This document shows positions 18,002 to 25,741 of a stretch of 64,000 nt of DNA, in pieces. The notes under the pieces were generated by a model. It searched no databases and had not been told where the DNA came from. It was given only the letters and a program-made list of their open reading frames with translations. Positions within the stretch are counted from its first letter, which is position 1; the number at the start of each line of letters is the position of its first letter. Position numbers and translations under genes: made by a program. The stretch comes from Clostridia bacterium (GTDB taxonomy: Bacteria; Bacillota; Clostridia; Christensenellales; CAG-138), in NCBI GenBank assembly GCA_017614315.1, contig JAGACA010000006.1:124001-188000 (forward strand), in the 5' to 3' direction.

Positions 18002-19125
18002 AAAAAACCGTTGCAGCGATACTGCTTGCCGCAGGAAGCTCCTCAAGGATGGGGGGCGTGAATAAGATGCTCGCCGAAATAGGCGGCAGGGATCCCATCG
18101 ATATCTGCGTCGGGGTCTTCTCGCGTCATGCGGACAGTATCGTTATCGCGGTCTCCGACGCGACGCGTCCCGCCGCCGAAAGAGCGGCGGCAAATGTCTG
18201 TGTCCCCGTTATAATAGTAGGGGGAGGCGCGAGGAGGCAGGATTCTGTCATGAACGCCCTGCTCGCCGCCGACGCGGATCTGGTCGCAGTACACGACTGC
18301 GCGAGATGCCTCGTTTCGGACGAGGTGATAAAAAGGGCGATAGATAGCGCGCGAGAGTTCGGCTCGGGCGTCGCCGCGGTCAAAATGCGCGACACTGTAA
18401 GGCGAATCGACACGGGCGAGACCGTCGACCGCGAGGGGCTTTACCTCATGCAGACGCCGCAGTGCTTCGATCGGGAAAAGCTCCTTGAGGCATACCGCCG
18501 TCTTGACGGCGACGTCACCGACGATGCCGCGGTCTGGCAGACGCTATACGGCTCTGCTCGTTTGACCGAGGGCAGTATGGAAAATCAGAAACTGACCGAA
18601 AGGGAAGATCTTGAGTTTTTTGAAAGGCTTGCGGGGAAAAGGACGATGGATATGAGGATCGGTATTGGCGAGGATACGCACAGGCTGACCGAGGGCAGAA
18701 AGCTCGTTCTGGGTGGGGTCGAGATCCCGTTCAGGCTCGGACTTCTGGGACATTCGGACGCCGACGCGCTGATCCACGCGATCATCGACGCGCTCCTGGG
18801 CGCTGCCGCGCTCGGCGATATCGGCGGACATTTTCCCGACAGCGATCCGGCTTATAAGGACATATCGAGCCTCGTTCTGCTTGAAAGGACTGCGGAGCTT
18901 ATCGATTCCCGCGGCTATTCGGTGTCGAATGTAGACGCGACAGTCACTGCGCAGGAGCCGAAGCTTAAGCCTTATATTGAAGAGATGAGAAAAAAGATCG
19001 CCGACGCGCTCGGCGTCGGCGTTGAAAAGATCAGCATCAAAGCGACCACTCCGGAGCATCTTGGCCCCGAAGGCAGATCAGAGGGTATCACCGCCCGCGC
19101 CGTCGCCTGTATCATCGGCGTCTGA
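17998..19125 (+). CDS. ispDF: Bifunctional IspD-IspF enzyme of the MEP isoprenoid pathway
   Basis: A fusion of MEP cytidylyltransferase (about 1-215) and MECDP synthase (about 218-375). The IspD half starts with AAILLAAGSSSRMGG and keeps a DSVMNAL motif. Its usual DGARP motif reads DCARC, a notable change near the active site. The IspF half shows IGIGEDTHRL (metal Asp and His), LLGHSDADALIHAIIDAL, DIGGHFPDSD and KATTPEHLG, all expected. IspD and IspF act at non-consecutive steps (IspE lies between), and such fusions are known mainly in proteobacteria. The 3' end overlaps ricT on the other strand by 48 bases. Confidence 0.93.
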   Translation: MKKTVAAILLAAGSSSRMGGVNKMLAEIGGRDPIDICVGVFSRHADSIVIAVSDATRPAAERAAANVCVPVIIVGGGARRQDSVMNALLAADADLVAVHDCARCLVSDEVIKRAIDSAREFGSGVAAVKMRDTVRRIDTGETVDREGLYLMQTPQCFDREKLLEAYRRLDGDVTDDAAVWQTLYGSARLTEGSMENQKLTEREDLEFFERLAGKRTMDMRIGIGEDTHRLTEGRKLVLGGVEIPFRLGLLGHSDADALIHAIIDALLGAAALGDIGGHFPDSDPAYKDISSLVLLERTAELIDSRGYSVSNVDATVTAQEPKLKPYIEEMRKKIADALGVGVEKISIKATTPEHLGPEGRSEGITARAVACIIGV

Positions 19126-20076
19126 AGGAGCGTTTTCCGCTTTCTCGGGAGCGGACGAATCATAAACCTCCTCGGAGATCTCAAAAGGATCGAGCATAGG
19201 CTGCCCGGTACACGCCCGGCAGTCTTCTTTACACCCGGCCTCGAACTCCTCGCCGAAGGGCTTGCCAGCCTTGTTCATAAGCTCGCGGAATGGATACGTG
19301 CGCATCTCGATCGTGTCGTCGTCGAGCTGTACCTTGACGACGGTCGTCTCGCTAATGACGTTGTTGTCGACCACGACGCCTGCGCCGTCGGGAGTGAGGA
19401 CTTCCTTGCCGACGCGGGGCATTATCTTGTGCATGCTTTCATAGCAGGACTGCTCGAATTTAAGGCAGCACATGAGCCTGCCGCAGATGCCGGAGATCTT
19501 GGTCTGGTTAAGTGAAAGGTTTTGCTCCTTGGCCATCTTGATAGACACGGGTATGAAGTCGGAAAGGAACGCGGAACAGCATATCGGCCTGCCGCATACG
19601 CCGAGCCCGCCGAGCATCTTCGCCTCGTCCCTCACTCCGATCTGGCGGAGCTCGATCCTCGTCTTGAACACGCCTGCAAGATCCTTTACGAGCTCGCGGA
19701 AATCGACCCTTCCGTCCGCCGTAAAATAGAACATGATCTTCGAGCCGCCCCATGCGTACTCGACGTCGACGAGCTTCATCACGAGCCCGTGCTCGTCGAT
19801 CTTGCGCTGGCAGACGGCGAAGGCTTCCTTCTCTTTTTCCTTATTCATGCGCCTTTCGGCTTGATCCTCGGGCGTGGCGATCCTCACGACCGGCTTGAGC
19901 TCGGAGATGAGCTGCTCGCCCGAAACGTAATGCGGAGCCTCGACGACGTCGCCGAATACGATGCCGCGCGCGGTATCGACGATAACTCCGTCGCCCGTAT
20001 GTATGTCAAGCTCGAGCGGATCGAAATAATAGACCTTTCCGCCGTCCCTGAATTTTACGCCTATGACTTTGCTCAT
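19078..20076 (-). CDS. ricT: PSP1-domain protein RicT (YaaT)
   Basis: 332 residues with the PSP1 core. Cysteines occur in GGLGVCGRPICCS and GICGRLMCCLKFEQ, which fit the cluster-binding cysteines of the Bacillus RicAFT complex (affects sporulation, competence and RNase Y activity). The C-terminal tail is Asp/Glu/Gly-rich and probably disordered; it also encodes the overlap with ispDF. GAGGTG precedes the start. The order decarboxylase-holB-ricT matches yaaO-holB-yaaT of Bacillus, without tmk. Confidence 0.92.
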   Translation of the reverse strand: MSKVIGVKFRDGGKVYYFDPLELDIHTGDGVIVDTARGIVFGDVVEAPHYVSGEQLISELKPVVRIATPEDQAERRMNKEKEKEAFAVCQRKIDEHGLVMKLVDVEYAWGGSKIMFYFTADGRVDFRELVKDLAGVFKTRIELRQIGVRDEAKMLGGLGVCGRPICCSAFLSDFIPVSIKMAKEQNLSLNQTKISGICGRLMCCLKFEQSCYESMHKIMPRVGKEVLTPDGAGVVVDNNVISETTVVKVQLDDDTIEMRTYPFRELMNKAGKPFGEEFEAGCKEDCRACTGQPMLDPFEISEEVYDSSAPEKAENAPSDADDTGDGAGGDTL

Positions 20077-20091
20077 TGAACACCTCTTATA

Positions 20092-21006
20092 CTATTTTCT
20101 TTTGCCGAGAGCGATCCGGGCGATCACGGAGAACAGCCTGTCGAACGCCGCGCCGCCGGACGGTGCGGTGTTGATCCTTTCGGCATTTGCCTTTATCTCG
20201 TCTATAATACTGCTGATCTCGCCGATTGTAAAGCGTGAACAGCTTTTTTTCAGTTCGTTCGCGCGGTCCGGGCAGAAGTCAACGTCCAGACCGTTAAGAA
20301 TATTCAGCATATCGTGACAAGCGAGGAGGAGTATCTCGTTTGCCTCCAAAAAGTCCGACCTTTCCCGCTTGGCCCTTGCCCACTGATAATCGGGAGCGCC
20401 GTCCATCGCCGCCGTAAGCGCGCTTATCGCGCCGCTGCGGAGCTTGACCTCATCTTCCGAGGTCATGAGCTTCACGGCTCTCGTAAGGCTTCCGCCGCTC
20501 ATACTCGCGTATGACGCGGCGTCCGCTTCCGACGCACCCTTTTCCGAGAGAGCCGCCTTGATCTCATTCTGATCGGGCGCGGCGCATCTTATGATCAGAC
20601 AGCGGGAACGGACGGTTGGGAGTATCCCCGATTCGCTGCCCGTCAGAATGAAGTGAGTGTTCTCCGGGGGCTCCTCAAGCACCTTCAGCATCGCGTTCTG
20701 GACGGATTCGGATAAGCCGCTCGCATTAAGGAATACGGCGACCCTGCCGTTTTTGCCGAAGGTCTCGCGGTAGATCTCGGGACGGATCGTATCGCGGAAC
20801 TCGCCTATGGGTATAGAGCCCTCATATTCGAGATAATCGGGATCCATCGAAAGCCTTTTAGCGTTTAAGCCGGAATACAGCATCAGCGATGCGAGCTCCC
20901 TCGCAAGACCGACGACCTGCTCGCGGTCGGTGCCGGAGATCAGATATGCGTGCATCGCTCTTCCCGAGAGGACGGACTTTTTCAGTTTTTCGATTATCGG
21001 GTTCAT
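20092..21006 (-). CDS. holB: DNA polymerase III delta' subunit
   Basis: Clamp-loader subunit of the replicative polymerase. The 304 residues begin MNPIIEKLKKSVLSGRAMHAYLI and contain KVLEEPPENTHFIL and the SRCLIIRC motif of the delta'/DnaX superfamily. The P-loop position reads SGTDREQVV without GKT, and no zinc-binding Cys set is seen, as in other short clostridial versions, so ATP binding is unlikely. The start overlaps the stop of the decarboxylase gene (ATGA). Confidence 0.9.
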   Translation of the reverse strand: MNPIIEKLKKSVLSGRAMHAYLISGTDREQVVGLARELASLMLYSGLNAKRLSMDPDYLEYEGSIPIGEFRDTIRPEIYRETFGKNGRVAVFLNASGLSESVQNAMLKVLEEPPENTHFILTGSESGILPTVRSRCLIIRCAAPDQNEIKAALSEKGASEADAASYASMSGGSLTRAVKLMTSEDEVKLRSGAISALTAAMDGAPDYQWARAKRERSDFLEANEILLLACHDMLNILNGLDVDFCPDRANELKKSCSRFTIGEISSIIDEIKANAERINTAPSGGAAFDRLFSVIARIALGKRK

Positions 21007-22328
21007 TCCTTCACAACGGCTACAAGCCCGTCGTCAAGTCCGAAGATGTCCGCGCCGCCGTACCTTTCGGAATCGATAAGGCCGATCGCGCGTTCGCTGA
21101 TCCTCTCGCCGGGAAAGAGTATCGCGATGCCGGGAGGATAGCAGCCGACCGTGCCTGCGGAGACGCGGCCGATCGAGCTTTGATAATCCACGCGCTCGAA
21201 TTCGCCCATTATCGCGTTCCTTACGGAACAGACCTTTTCGCCCGAGATACGTTCCTTGATGACGTTGGTATGATAGATCACCCTGCCTTCGCGCGGGCCG
21301 ATCTTGATCAGCGCGTCGATCACGCGGTCATACCAGGGGCCTCGGTCGGAGGGGGAGGTGATGAGCGTGACGCATTCGAGATCCTCCATCTCGGGATAGA
21401 TGCCCATGGATTCGAGCCGTCTCGACAGCTCATAGCCAGTTACGCCTTCAAGGCCGATGTTTATCCTCGTGATATCGTGATCGTCGCGCCTGTCGCCGTA
21501 TACGTTTACACCCTTGATCGTACGGAGCCTCGAAAGAAACTCGCGGATACGGTTGATATGCCAGTCCCAATTGGGGTGGCTGAGCACCGATTTCTCGATG
21601 CTGAGCATCAGGGGATACGACGGGCTCGTCGACTGGAACATATTCAGCACGCGCTGTATCCTGCTCCTTGAGAACGGACAGCTTTCGCCGACGAGCAGTA
21701 CAGCGGTCTGCGTCATGGCCTCAAGCGTCTTGTGAGAGCTTATGACCCACATATCCGCGGCCGAAGGCACGGGAGGCAGATTGTCCGAAAACGCGAGATG
21801 CGCGCCGTGAGCGCAGTCTACGAGCAATAGAGCGTTATGCTTGTGACATACGTAAGCGATCTCGTCGATCGGCGAAACGTAGCCCCTGTAAGTGGGGGAG
21901 GTTATGAATACCGCGTCGCAGGGCGTCTCATCAAGGAGTCGGCCGATTTCGGCGGGAGAGAAGACGCCGTTCTCGTCGGGAAAGAGCGGGATGGCGTCAT
22001 GATCGGCAAATGCGAGACCGTTTATGACCGATTTATGGCAGTTACGCCCGAGGAGCACCCTTTTGCCGCTGCCCAAAAGCGCGAGCATTGCAAGATCGCC
22101 CACGGTGGAGCCGTTGACAAGGTAAAAAGCGTCCTTGGCCTTAAGGATACCGGCGGCCATATGCTCGGATTCGAGTATCGCCGCGATGGGATGCTGAAGG
22201 TTGTCCACTCCCGGGACCTCGGTCACATCCAAAGGATCGAGAGTTCCCTTGTGGCCGGGCATGTGAAAACGCGCCGAGCCGAGACCCGCGTAAGCTTCAA
22301 CAGCTTTTCTTAAGGGATTTACAGCCAT
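21003..22328 (-). CDS. PLP-dependent Orn/Lys/Arg-type decarboxylase (YaaO-like)
   Basis: Fold-type I PLP enzyme of the Orn/Lys/Arg decarboxylase family, likely giving a polyamine precursor. Visible: RFHMPGHKG, LVNGSTVGDLAML, the Asp/His pair LLVDCAHGAH, and the PLP lysine in SSHKTLEAMTQ. At about 441 residues it is the short form close to Bacillus YaaO/SpeA, lacking the N-terminal wing of the enterobacterial enzymes. Substrate (Arg, Lys or Orn) cannot be decided. Start 22328 (MAVNPLRKAVE) fits the family; the longer upstream frame begins with TTG without support. Confidence 0.88.
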   Translation of the reverse strand: MAVNPLRKAVEAYAGLGSARFHMPGHKGTLDPLDVTEVPGVDNLQHPIAAILESEHMAAGILKAKDAFYLVNGSTVGDLAMLALLGSGKRVLLGRNCHKSVINGLAFADHDAIPLFPDENGVFSPAEIGRLLDETPCDAVFITSPTYRGYVSPIDEIAYVCHKHNALLLVDCAHGAHLAFSDNLPPVPSAADMWVISSHKTLEAMTQTAVLLVGESCPFSRSRIQRVLNMFQSTSPSYPLMLSIEKSVLSHPNWDWHINRIREFLSRLRTIKGVNVYGDRRDDHDITRINIGLEGVTGYELSRRLESMGIYPEMEDLECVTLITSPSDRGPWYDRVIDALIKIGPREGRVIYHTNVIKERISGEKVCSVRNAIMGEFERVDYQSSIGRVSAGTVGCYPPGIAILFPGERISERAIGLIDSERYGGADIFGLDDGLVAVVKE

Positions 22329-22433
22329 CTTTCGTATCGCTCCCGAAGGAGGAGCAGCCTTTCCCGGCAAAAAGCCGAATATAGTTCCCGCAGACCGGGC
22401 GGGGTAGGGTACTTATGATCATCGATATCGGGA

Positions 22434-22979
22434 TCATTCCCCGATGAGCGTCCCGACGTATTTAACGAATTCGTCGGAAAGGGCAAGGTATATCCTGATC
22501 GTCTTTCCGTCTCTTTTCACTATTAGCGACCGCGATCTCTCGTTTTTAGAGGGGCTGTACGAGCGTTCCTCGTCAGCGGCGAATTCATCGCCCGGCTCGA
22601 GCAGACGCTCGATCTCGTCCTTGCTTATCACCTCGACGATCTGACCTTTAGCGCTGGATGTGCGCTCGATCAGAACGGTCCCGACGGGGTAGGGATAATC
22701 CTCGTGTGTGATGTAATCGTCGAAACGGGGATCGTATTCCGGCTCGGGCTCCTTATAAAAGACCGTGTATCGGAAGCCGACGATCCTGAGCCTGTAGACA
22801 AGGATTATAAGCCCGCCCAGCACAGCGGCAAAGACATAAAGGGGAAGATTGCTGCCGAATTTCGCCTTTAGGAACGTCGCGGCAGAGCCCGCGAAAAAGA
22901 AGAACACGATGAGAAGAACAAACAACACCGTGTCCGACTTCACCGTGCCTTTGAGCTTATCCACGCTTTCCTGATGCAT
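22434..22979 (-). CDS. Two-span membrane protein of unknown function
   Basis: 181 residues: a short cytoplasmic start, two hydrophobic spans (about 18-38 and 45-65), then a charged soluble domain of about 115 residues rich in Glu, Asp and Ser. I do not recognise a family. It is the first gene of the minus-strand set ending with ricT, with a good promoter just upstream and a GGAGG site before the start. Confidence 0.75.
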   Translation of the reverse strand: MHQESVDKLKGTVKSDTVLFVLLIVFFFFAGSAATFLKAKFGSNLPLYVFAAVLGGLIILVYRLRIVGFRYTVFYKEPEPEYDPRFDDYITHEDYPYPVGTVLIERTSSAKGQIVEVISKDEIERLLEPGDEFAADEERSYSPSKNERSRSLIVKRDGKTIRIYLALSDEFVKYVGTLIGE

Positions 22980-23008
22980 ACGGCAATCCTCCGATAAATA
23001 TTCAGTTT

Positions 23009-23037
23009 ATTTTATCATTTGTTTCATTTATTGTAAA
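23009..23037 (-). promoter_or_regulatory. Sigma-A promoter of the 22979-19078 gene set
   Basis: On the minus strand TTTACA (23037-23032), 17-base spacer, TAAAAT (23014-23009). Confidence 0.7.
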
Positions 23038-23042
23038 GCATT

Positions 23043-23369
23043 TTATCGTCTGCAGCTTACTTCGGAAACGCTCCAGCGGCATTTCGAAAGATCGACGCGT
23101 CCGTCCGCGACCTCGACGCCCTCCGCCTCGAGAAGCTTTGCCTGCATGTTCTTGCCGCCGAAGGCAAAAGCGGGGGAGAGGCGGCCGTTCCTGTCGACGA
23201 CGCGATGGCACGGGATCACACCCGGTTCGGGATTGACGTGCAGAGCGTAGCCGACGACCCTTGACCAGCGCGGATTCCCCGCGAGTGCGGCGACCTGTCC
23301 ATATGTCGCGACGCGCCCCTTCGGAATGGTCCTTACGACGTCATAGATGAGCTCAAAAGCGCTTTTCAT
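23043..23369 (-). CDS. MGMT-family alkyltransferase domain protein
   Basis: A 108-residue protein containing only the C-terminal DNA-binding and alkyl-acceptor domain of O6-alkylguanine-DNA alkyltransferase. The active-site motif IPCHRVV is intact, as is the upstream GRVATYGQVAALAG helix region. It could be a minimal alkyltransferase or an alkyltransferase-like damage sensor; the intact Cys favours the former. GAGGTG lies before the ATG, directly after a terminator T-run that ends the upstream ABC operon. Confidence 0.9.
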   Translation of the reverse strand: MKSAFELIYDVVRTIPKGRVATYGQVAALAGNPRWSRVVGYALHVNPEPGVIPCHRVVDRNGRLSPAFAFGGKNMQAKLLEAEGVEVADGRVDLSKCRWSVSEVSCRR

Positions 23370-23380
23370 TTCAACACCTC

Positions 23381-23419
23381 AAAAAAAGACTGCTGCTGTT
23401 TTATTCTACAGCAGCAGTC
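23381..23419 (-). terminator. Terminator of the sugar ABC operon
   Basis: GACTGCTGCTGT / ACAGCAGCAGTC, a 12-bp perfect stem with an 8-base loop, followed on the minus strand by seven T. Lies downstream of the msmX-like ATPase gene. Confidence 0.92.
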
Positions 23420-23431
23420 GGGATTATTCAA
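23403..23431 (-). promoter_or_regulatory. Possible promoter of the MGMT gene inside the terminator
   Basis: On the minus strand TTGAAT (23431-23426), 17-base spacer, TAGAAT (23408-23403). The -10 element lies in the terminator loop and the first stem arm is in the spacer. A transcript starting there would lack the first arm and so could not form the hairpin. Confidence 0.5.
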
Positions 23432-23437
23432 GGATCC

Positions 23438-24562
23438 TTAATAGAGAAGATTCTTCTCGGTCTCCTTGTCGAAGAAATGCATGACCTTTCCGGCGAAAGT
23501 TATCGAGAGCTTTGCGCCGTTCACGAGCCTGCTGCGCTCTTCCTCGCTCAGATCGATGGTCGGAACGCGGACGATGATGCGGGTGCCGTCCTCGGTGTAG
23601 ACGTGGAGGTGGAGCTCGGAGCCCATCATCTCGTTGACCTCGAGGGTAACGGGGATGCTGCCTTCCGCGCCGTCCTTAGCGAGCACGATGTGCTCGGGAC
23701 GTACGCCGAGGATGATCTCGCCGCCGTTTATGCCCTGCTTCTCAAGCAGCTCGCCCTTTTCGCCGGTGACCTTGATATGTGCGCCGAAGGGGGTGACATA
23801 GTAGTCGCTGCCTTCCTTCTTGAGCTCGGTGTGCATGATGTTCATTTTCGGAGCGCCGATGAATTCCGCGACGAAGAGGTTGGCGGGTCTTTCGAAAACT
23901 TCGGTAGGCGTGCCGACCTGCATGATGTAGCCGTCCTTCATGATGACGATCCTGTCGCCGAGCGTCATGGCCTCGGTCTGGTCATGGGTGACGTATACGA
24001 AGGTCGTATCAAGCTTCTGCCTCAGAAGTATGATCTCGGCGCGCATCTGGTTCCTCAGCTTCGCATCAAGGTTCGACAGAGGCTCATCCATAAGGAACAC
24101 CTTGGAATCACGCACCATCGCGCGGCCGATCGCGACACGCTGACGCTGACCGCCGGAGAGGGCGCGGGGTTTGCGCATGAGGTATTCGGTGATGCCGAGG
24201 ATCTCCGCGGCGTTGGTGACCTTGTTGAATATGACGTCCTCGGGCACCTTCTTGAGCCTTAAGGAGAACGCGATATTGTCGAAAACGGTCATGTGCGGAT
24301 ACAGGGCATAGTTCTGGAATACCATCGCGATGTTCCTGTCCTTCGGCTGAAGGTCGTTCACGACCTCGCCGTCGATCTCAACGGTACCGCCGGAGATCTC
24401 TTCAAGACCTGCGATCATACGAAGCGTGGTGCTCTTGCCGCAGCCGGACGGGCCGACGAATACGACGAATTCCTTATCCTTTATCTCAAGGTTGAAATCG
24501 TGCACGGCGACTACGTTGTTGTCGTAGATCTTCTGAACGTTCGTTAATTTTACGCTTGCCAT
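23438..24562 (-). CDS. Sugar ABC transporter ATPase (MsmX/UgpC type)
   Basis: 374-residue ATPase that energises oligosaccharide import. Walker A is GPSGCGKST (about 37-45), the signature is LSGGQRQR, Walker B is VFLMDEPLSNLDA, and a C-terminal TOBE/MalK-like regulatory domain begins near residue 235 (GAPKMNIM, GVRPEHI). MsmX-type ATPases often serve several importers. Last gene of the malE-malF-malG set, with AAAGGAG before the start and a strong terminator after it. Confidence 0.95.
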   Translation of the reverse strand: MASVKLTNVQKIYDNNVVAVHDFNLEIKDKEFVVFVGPSGCGKSTTLRMIAGLEEISGGTVEIDGEVVNDLQPKDRNIAMVFQNYALYPHMTVFDNIAFSLRLKKVPEDVIFNKVTNAAEILGITEYLMRKPRALSGGQRQRVAIGRAMVRDSKVFLMDEPLSNLDAKLRNQMRAEIILLRQKLDTTFVYVTHDQTEAMTLGDRIVIMKDGYIMQVGTPTEVFERPANLFVAEFIGAPKMNIMHTELKKEGSDYYVTPFGAHIKVTGEKGELLEKQGINGGEIILGVRPEHIVLAKDGAEGSIPVTLEVNEMMGSELHLHVYTEDGTRIIVRVPTIDLSEEERSRLVNGAKLSITFAGKVMHFFDKETEKNLLY

Positions 24563-24589
24563 ATTATAACTCCTTTACTTATTCCCGAA

Positions 24590-25741
24590 TTAGCCCTTTA
24601 CCGCGCCGCCGGTGACGCCCTCAACATAGTACCTCTGCAGGCACATGAACAGGATGGCGACTGGTATGGCGACTACGACGCCGCCTGCGCAGAACTTTGT
24701 ATAGCACTGGTTGATCTGGTCATTGCTCAGCCAGTTGTAAAGACCGACAGCGACGTTCATACCCTGGGGTGCGCTGCGGGAGATGTACTGCGCGAATACG
24801 TAGTCGCCCCACGGAGCCATGAACCCGGTCAGAACGGTGTAGATGACTATCGGCTTTGCAAGGGGAAGTATGATCTTCCAGAGCACCTGCGCGCGGGTCG
24901 CGCCGTCGATACGCGCCGCCTCGTCGAGCGATTTCGGCAGTGTATCGAAGAAGCCCTTGGATACATAATAGCCCATACCGGAAGAAGCAATATAGACGAG
25001 GATAAGTCCGGGAACAGCATGCTCGCTGGTGAGGCCGAGATCCTTAAGAACGTTGTACAGGATGATCATGGAGAGCATTCCGGGGAACATTCCGAGGATG
25101 AGCATGAACTGCATGAGGCCTTTTCTCATCTTGAAGCGGAAACGGGAAAGCGTGTAGCTCATGCAGAGCTGGATTATCGTCTGCATGACCGCGCAGGACA
25201 AAGCTATGATCAGCGTGTTCAGATACCAGCGGAGGAAGCCGTTGGTCGAGAGCGTGCTGCTTATCACGTTGCCCGCTTCATCCTTATTGACAAAGAGGTT
25301 GACGTAGTTGTCAAAGCCCCAATGCTTCGGGATAACGTAACCGACCTGGCAGAGAGGATCCACACGGAAGGACTGCAGGACGATGCATACGAACGGTATC
25401 AGCCAGATGACGCTGATAATGACGAGCAGGATATGGATCGCGGTATTGGAGATCGCGTTGGACGCGCGCATGCCCATATGATGCCTTGTCGATTCGGCGC
25501 CCTTGGCCTCGGCGCTCTGCTTCGAGATCCTGATGATCGCAAAGAAGAAGAGGAGCAGGCCGACTATCAGACAGCAGATACCGACGGAGGAATAGATGAA
25601 GTTGTTCGTAAGATACTCGTGATTGACGGTCCAGATCGGGACCTCCATGAACCTGTTGGCGATCGCGTAGCCGCCTAAAGCCAGGAACAAAACGCCCAGC
25701 ACGAGCATTATGATAGATGAGACCGAAACAGACTTTTTCAT
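24590..25741 (-). CDS. Sugar ABC transporter permease (MalG/GanQ type)
   Basis: 383-residue inner-membrane permease. The EAA loop that contacts the ATPase reads DEAARIDGATRAQVLWKIILP. Compared with MalG (about 280-300 residues) it has an N-terminal addition of about 100 residues with two extra hydrophobic segments (about 10-32 and 50-70). The start overlaps the malF-type stop by four bases. Confidence 0.93.
   Translation of the reverse strand: MKKSVSVSSIIMLVLGVLFLALGGYAIANRFMEVPIWTVNHEYLTNNFIYSSVGICCLIVGLLLFFFAIIRISKQSAEAKGAESTRHHMGMRASNAISNTAIHILLVIISVIWLIPFVCIVLQSFRVDPLCQVGYVIPKHWGFDNYVNLFVNKDEAGNVISSTLSTNGFLRWYLNTLIIALSCAVMQTIIQLCMSYTLSRFRFKMRKGLMQFMLILGMFPGMLSMIILYNVLKDLGLTSEHAVPGLILVYIASSGMGYYVSKGFFDTLPKSLDEAARIDGATRAQVLWKIILPLAKPIVIYTVLTGFMAPWGDYVFAQYISRSAPQGMNVAVGLYNWLSNDQINQCYTKFCAGGVVVAIPVAILFMCLQRYYVEGVTGGAVKG

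Noticed and set aside
21003-22370. Longer decarboxylase start (TTG 22370)
   Set aside because: The extra 14 residues have no family match and no ribosome site; ATG 22328 fits the family N-terminus.
22329-22433. Riboswitch before the decarboxylase gene
   Set aside because: The 105-base gap has only short GC stems and no known riboswitch core that I could recognise.
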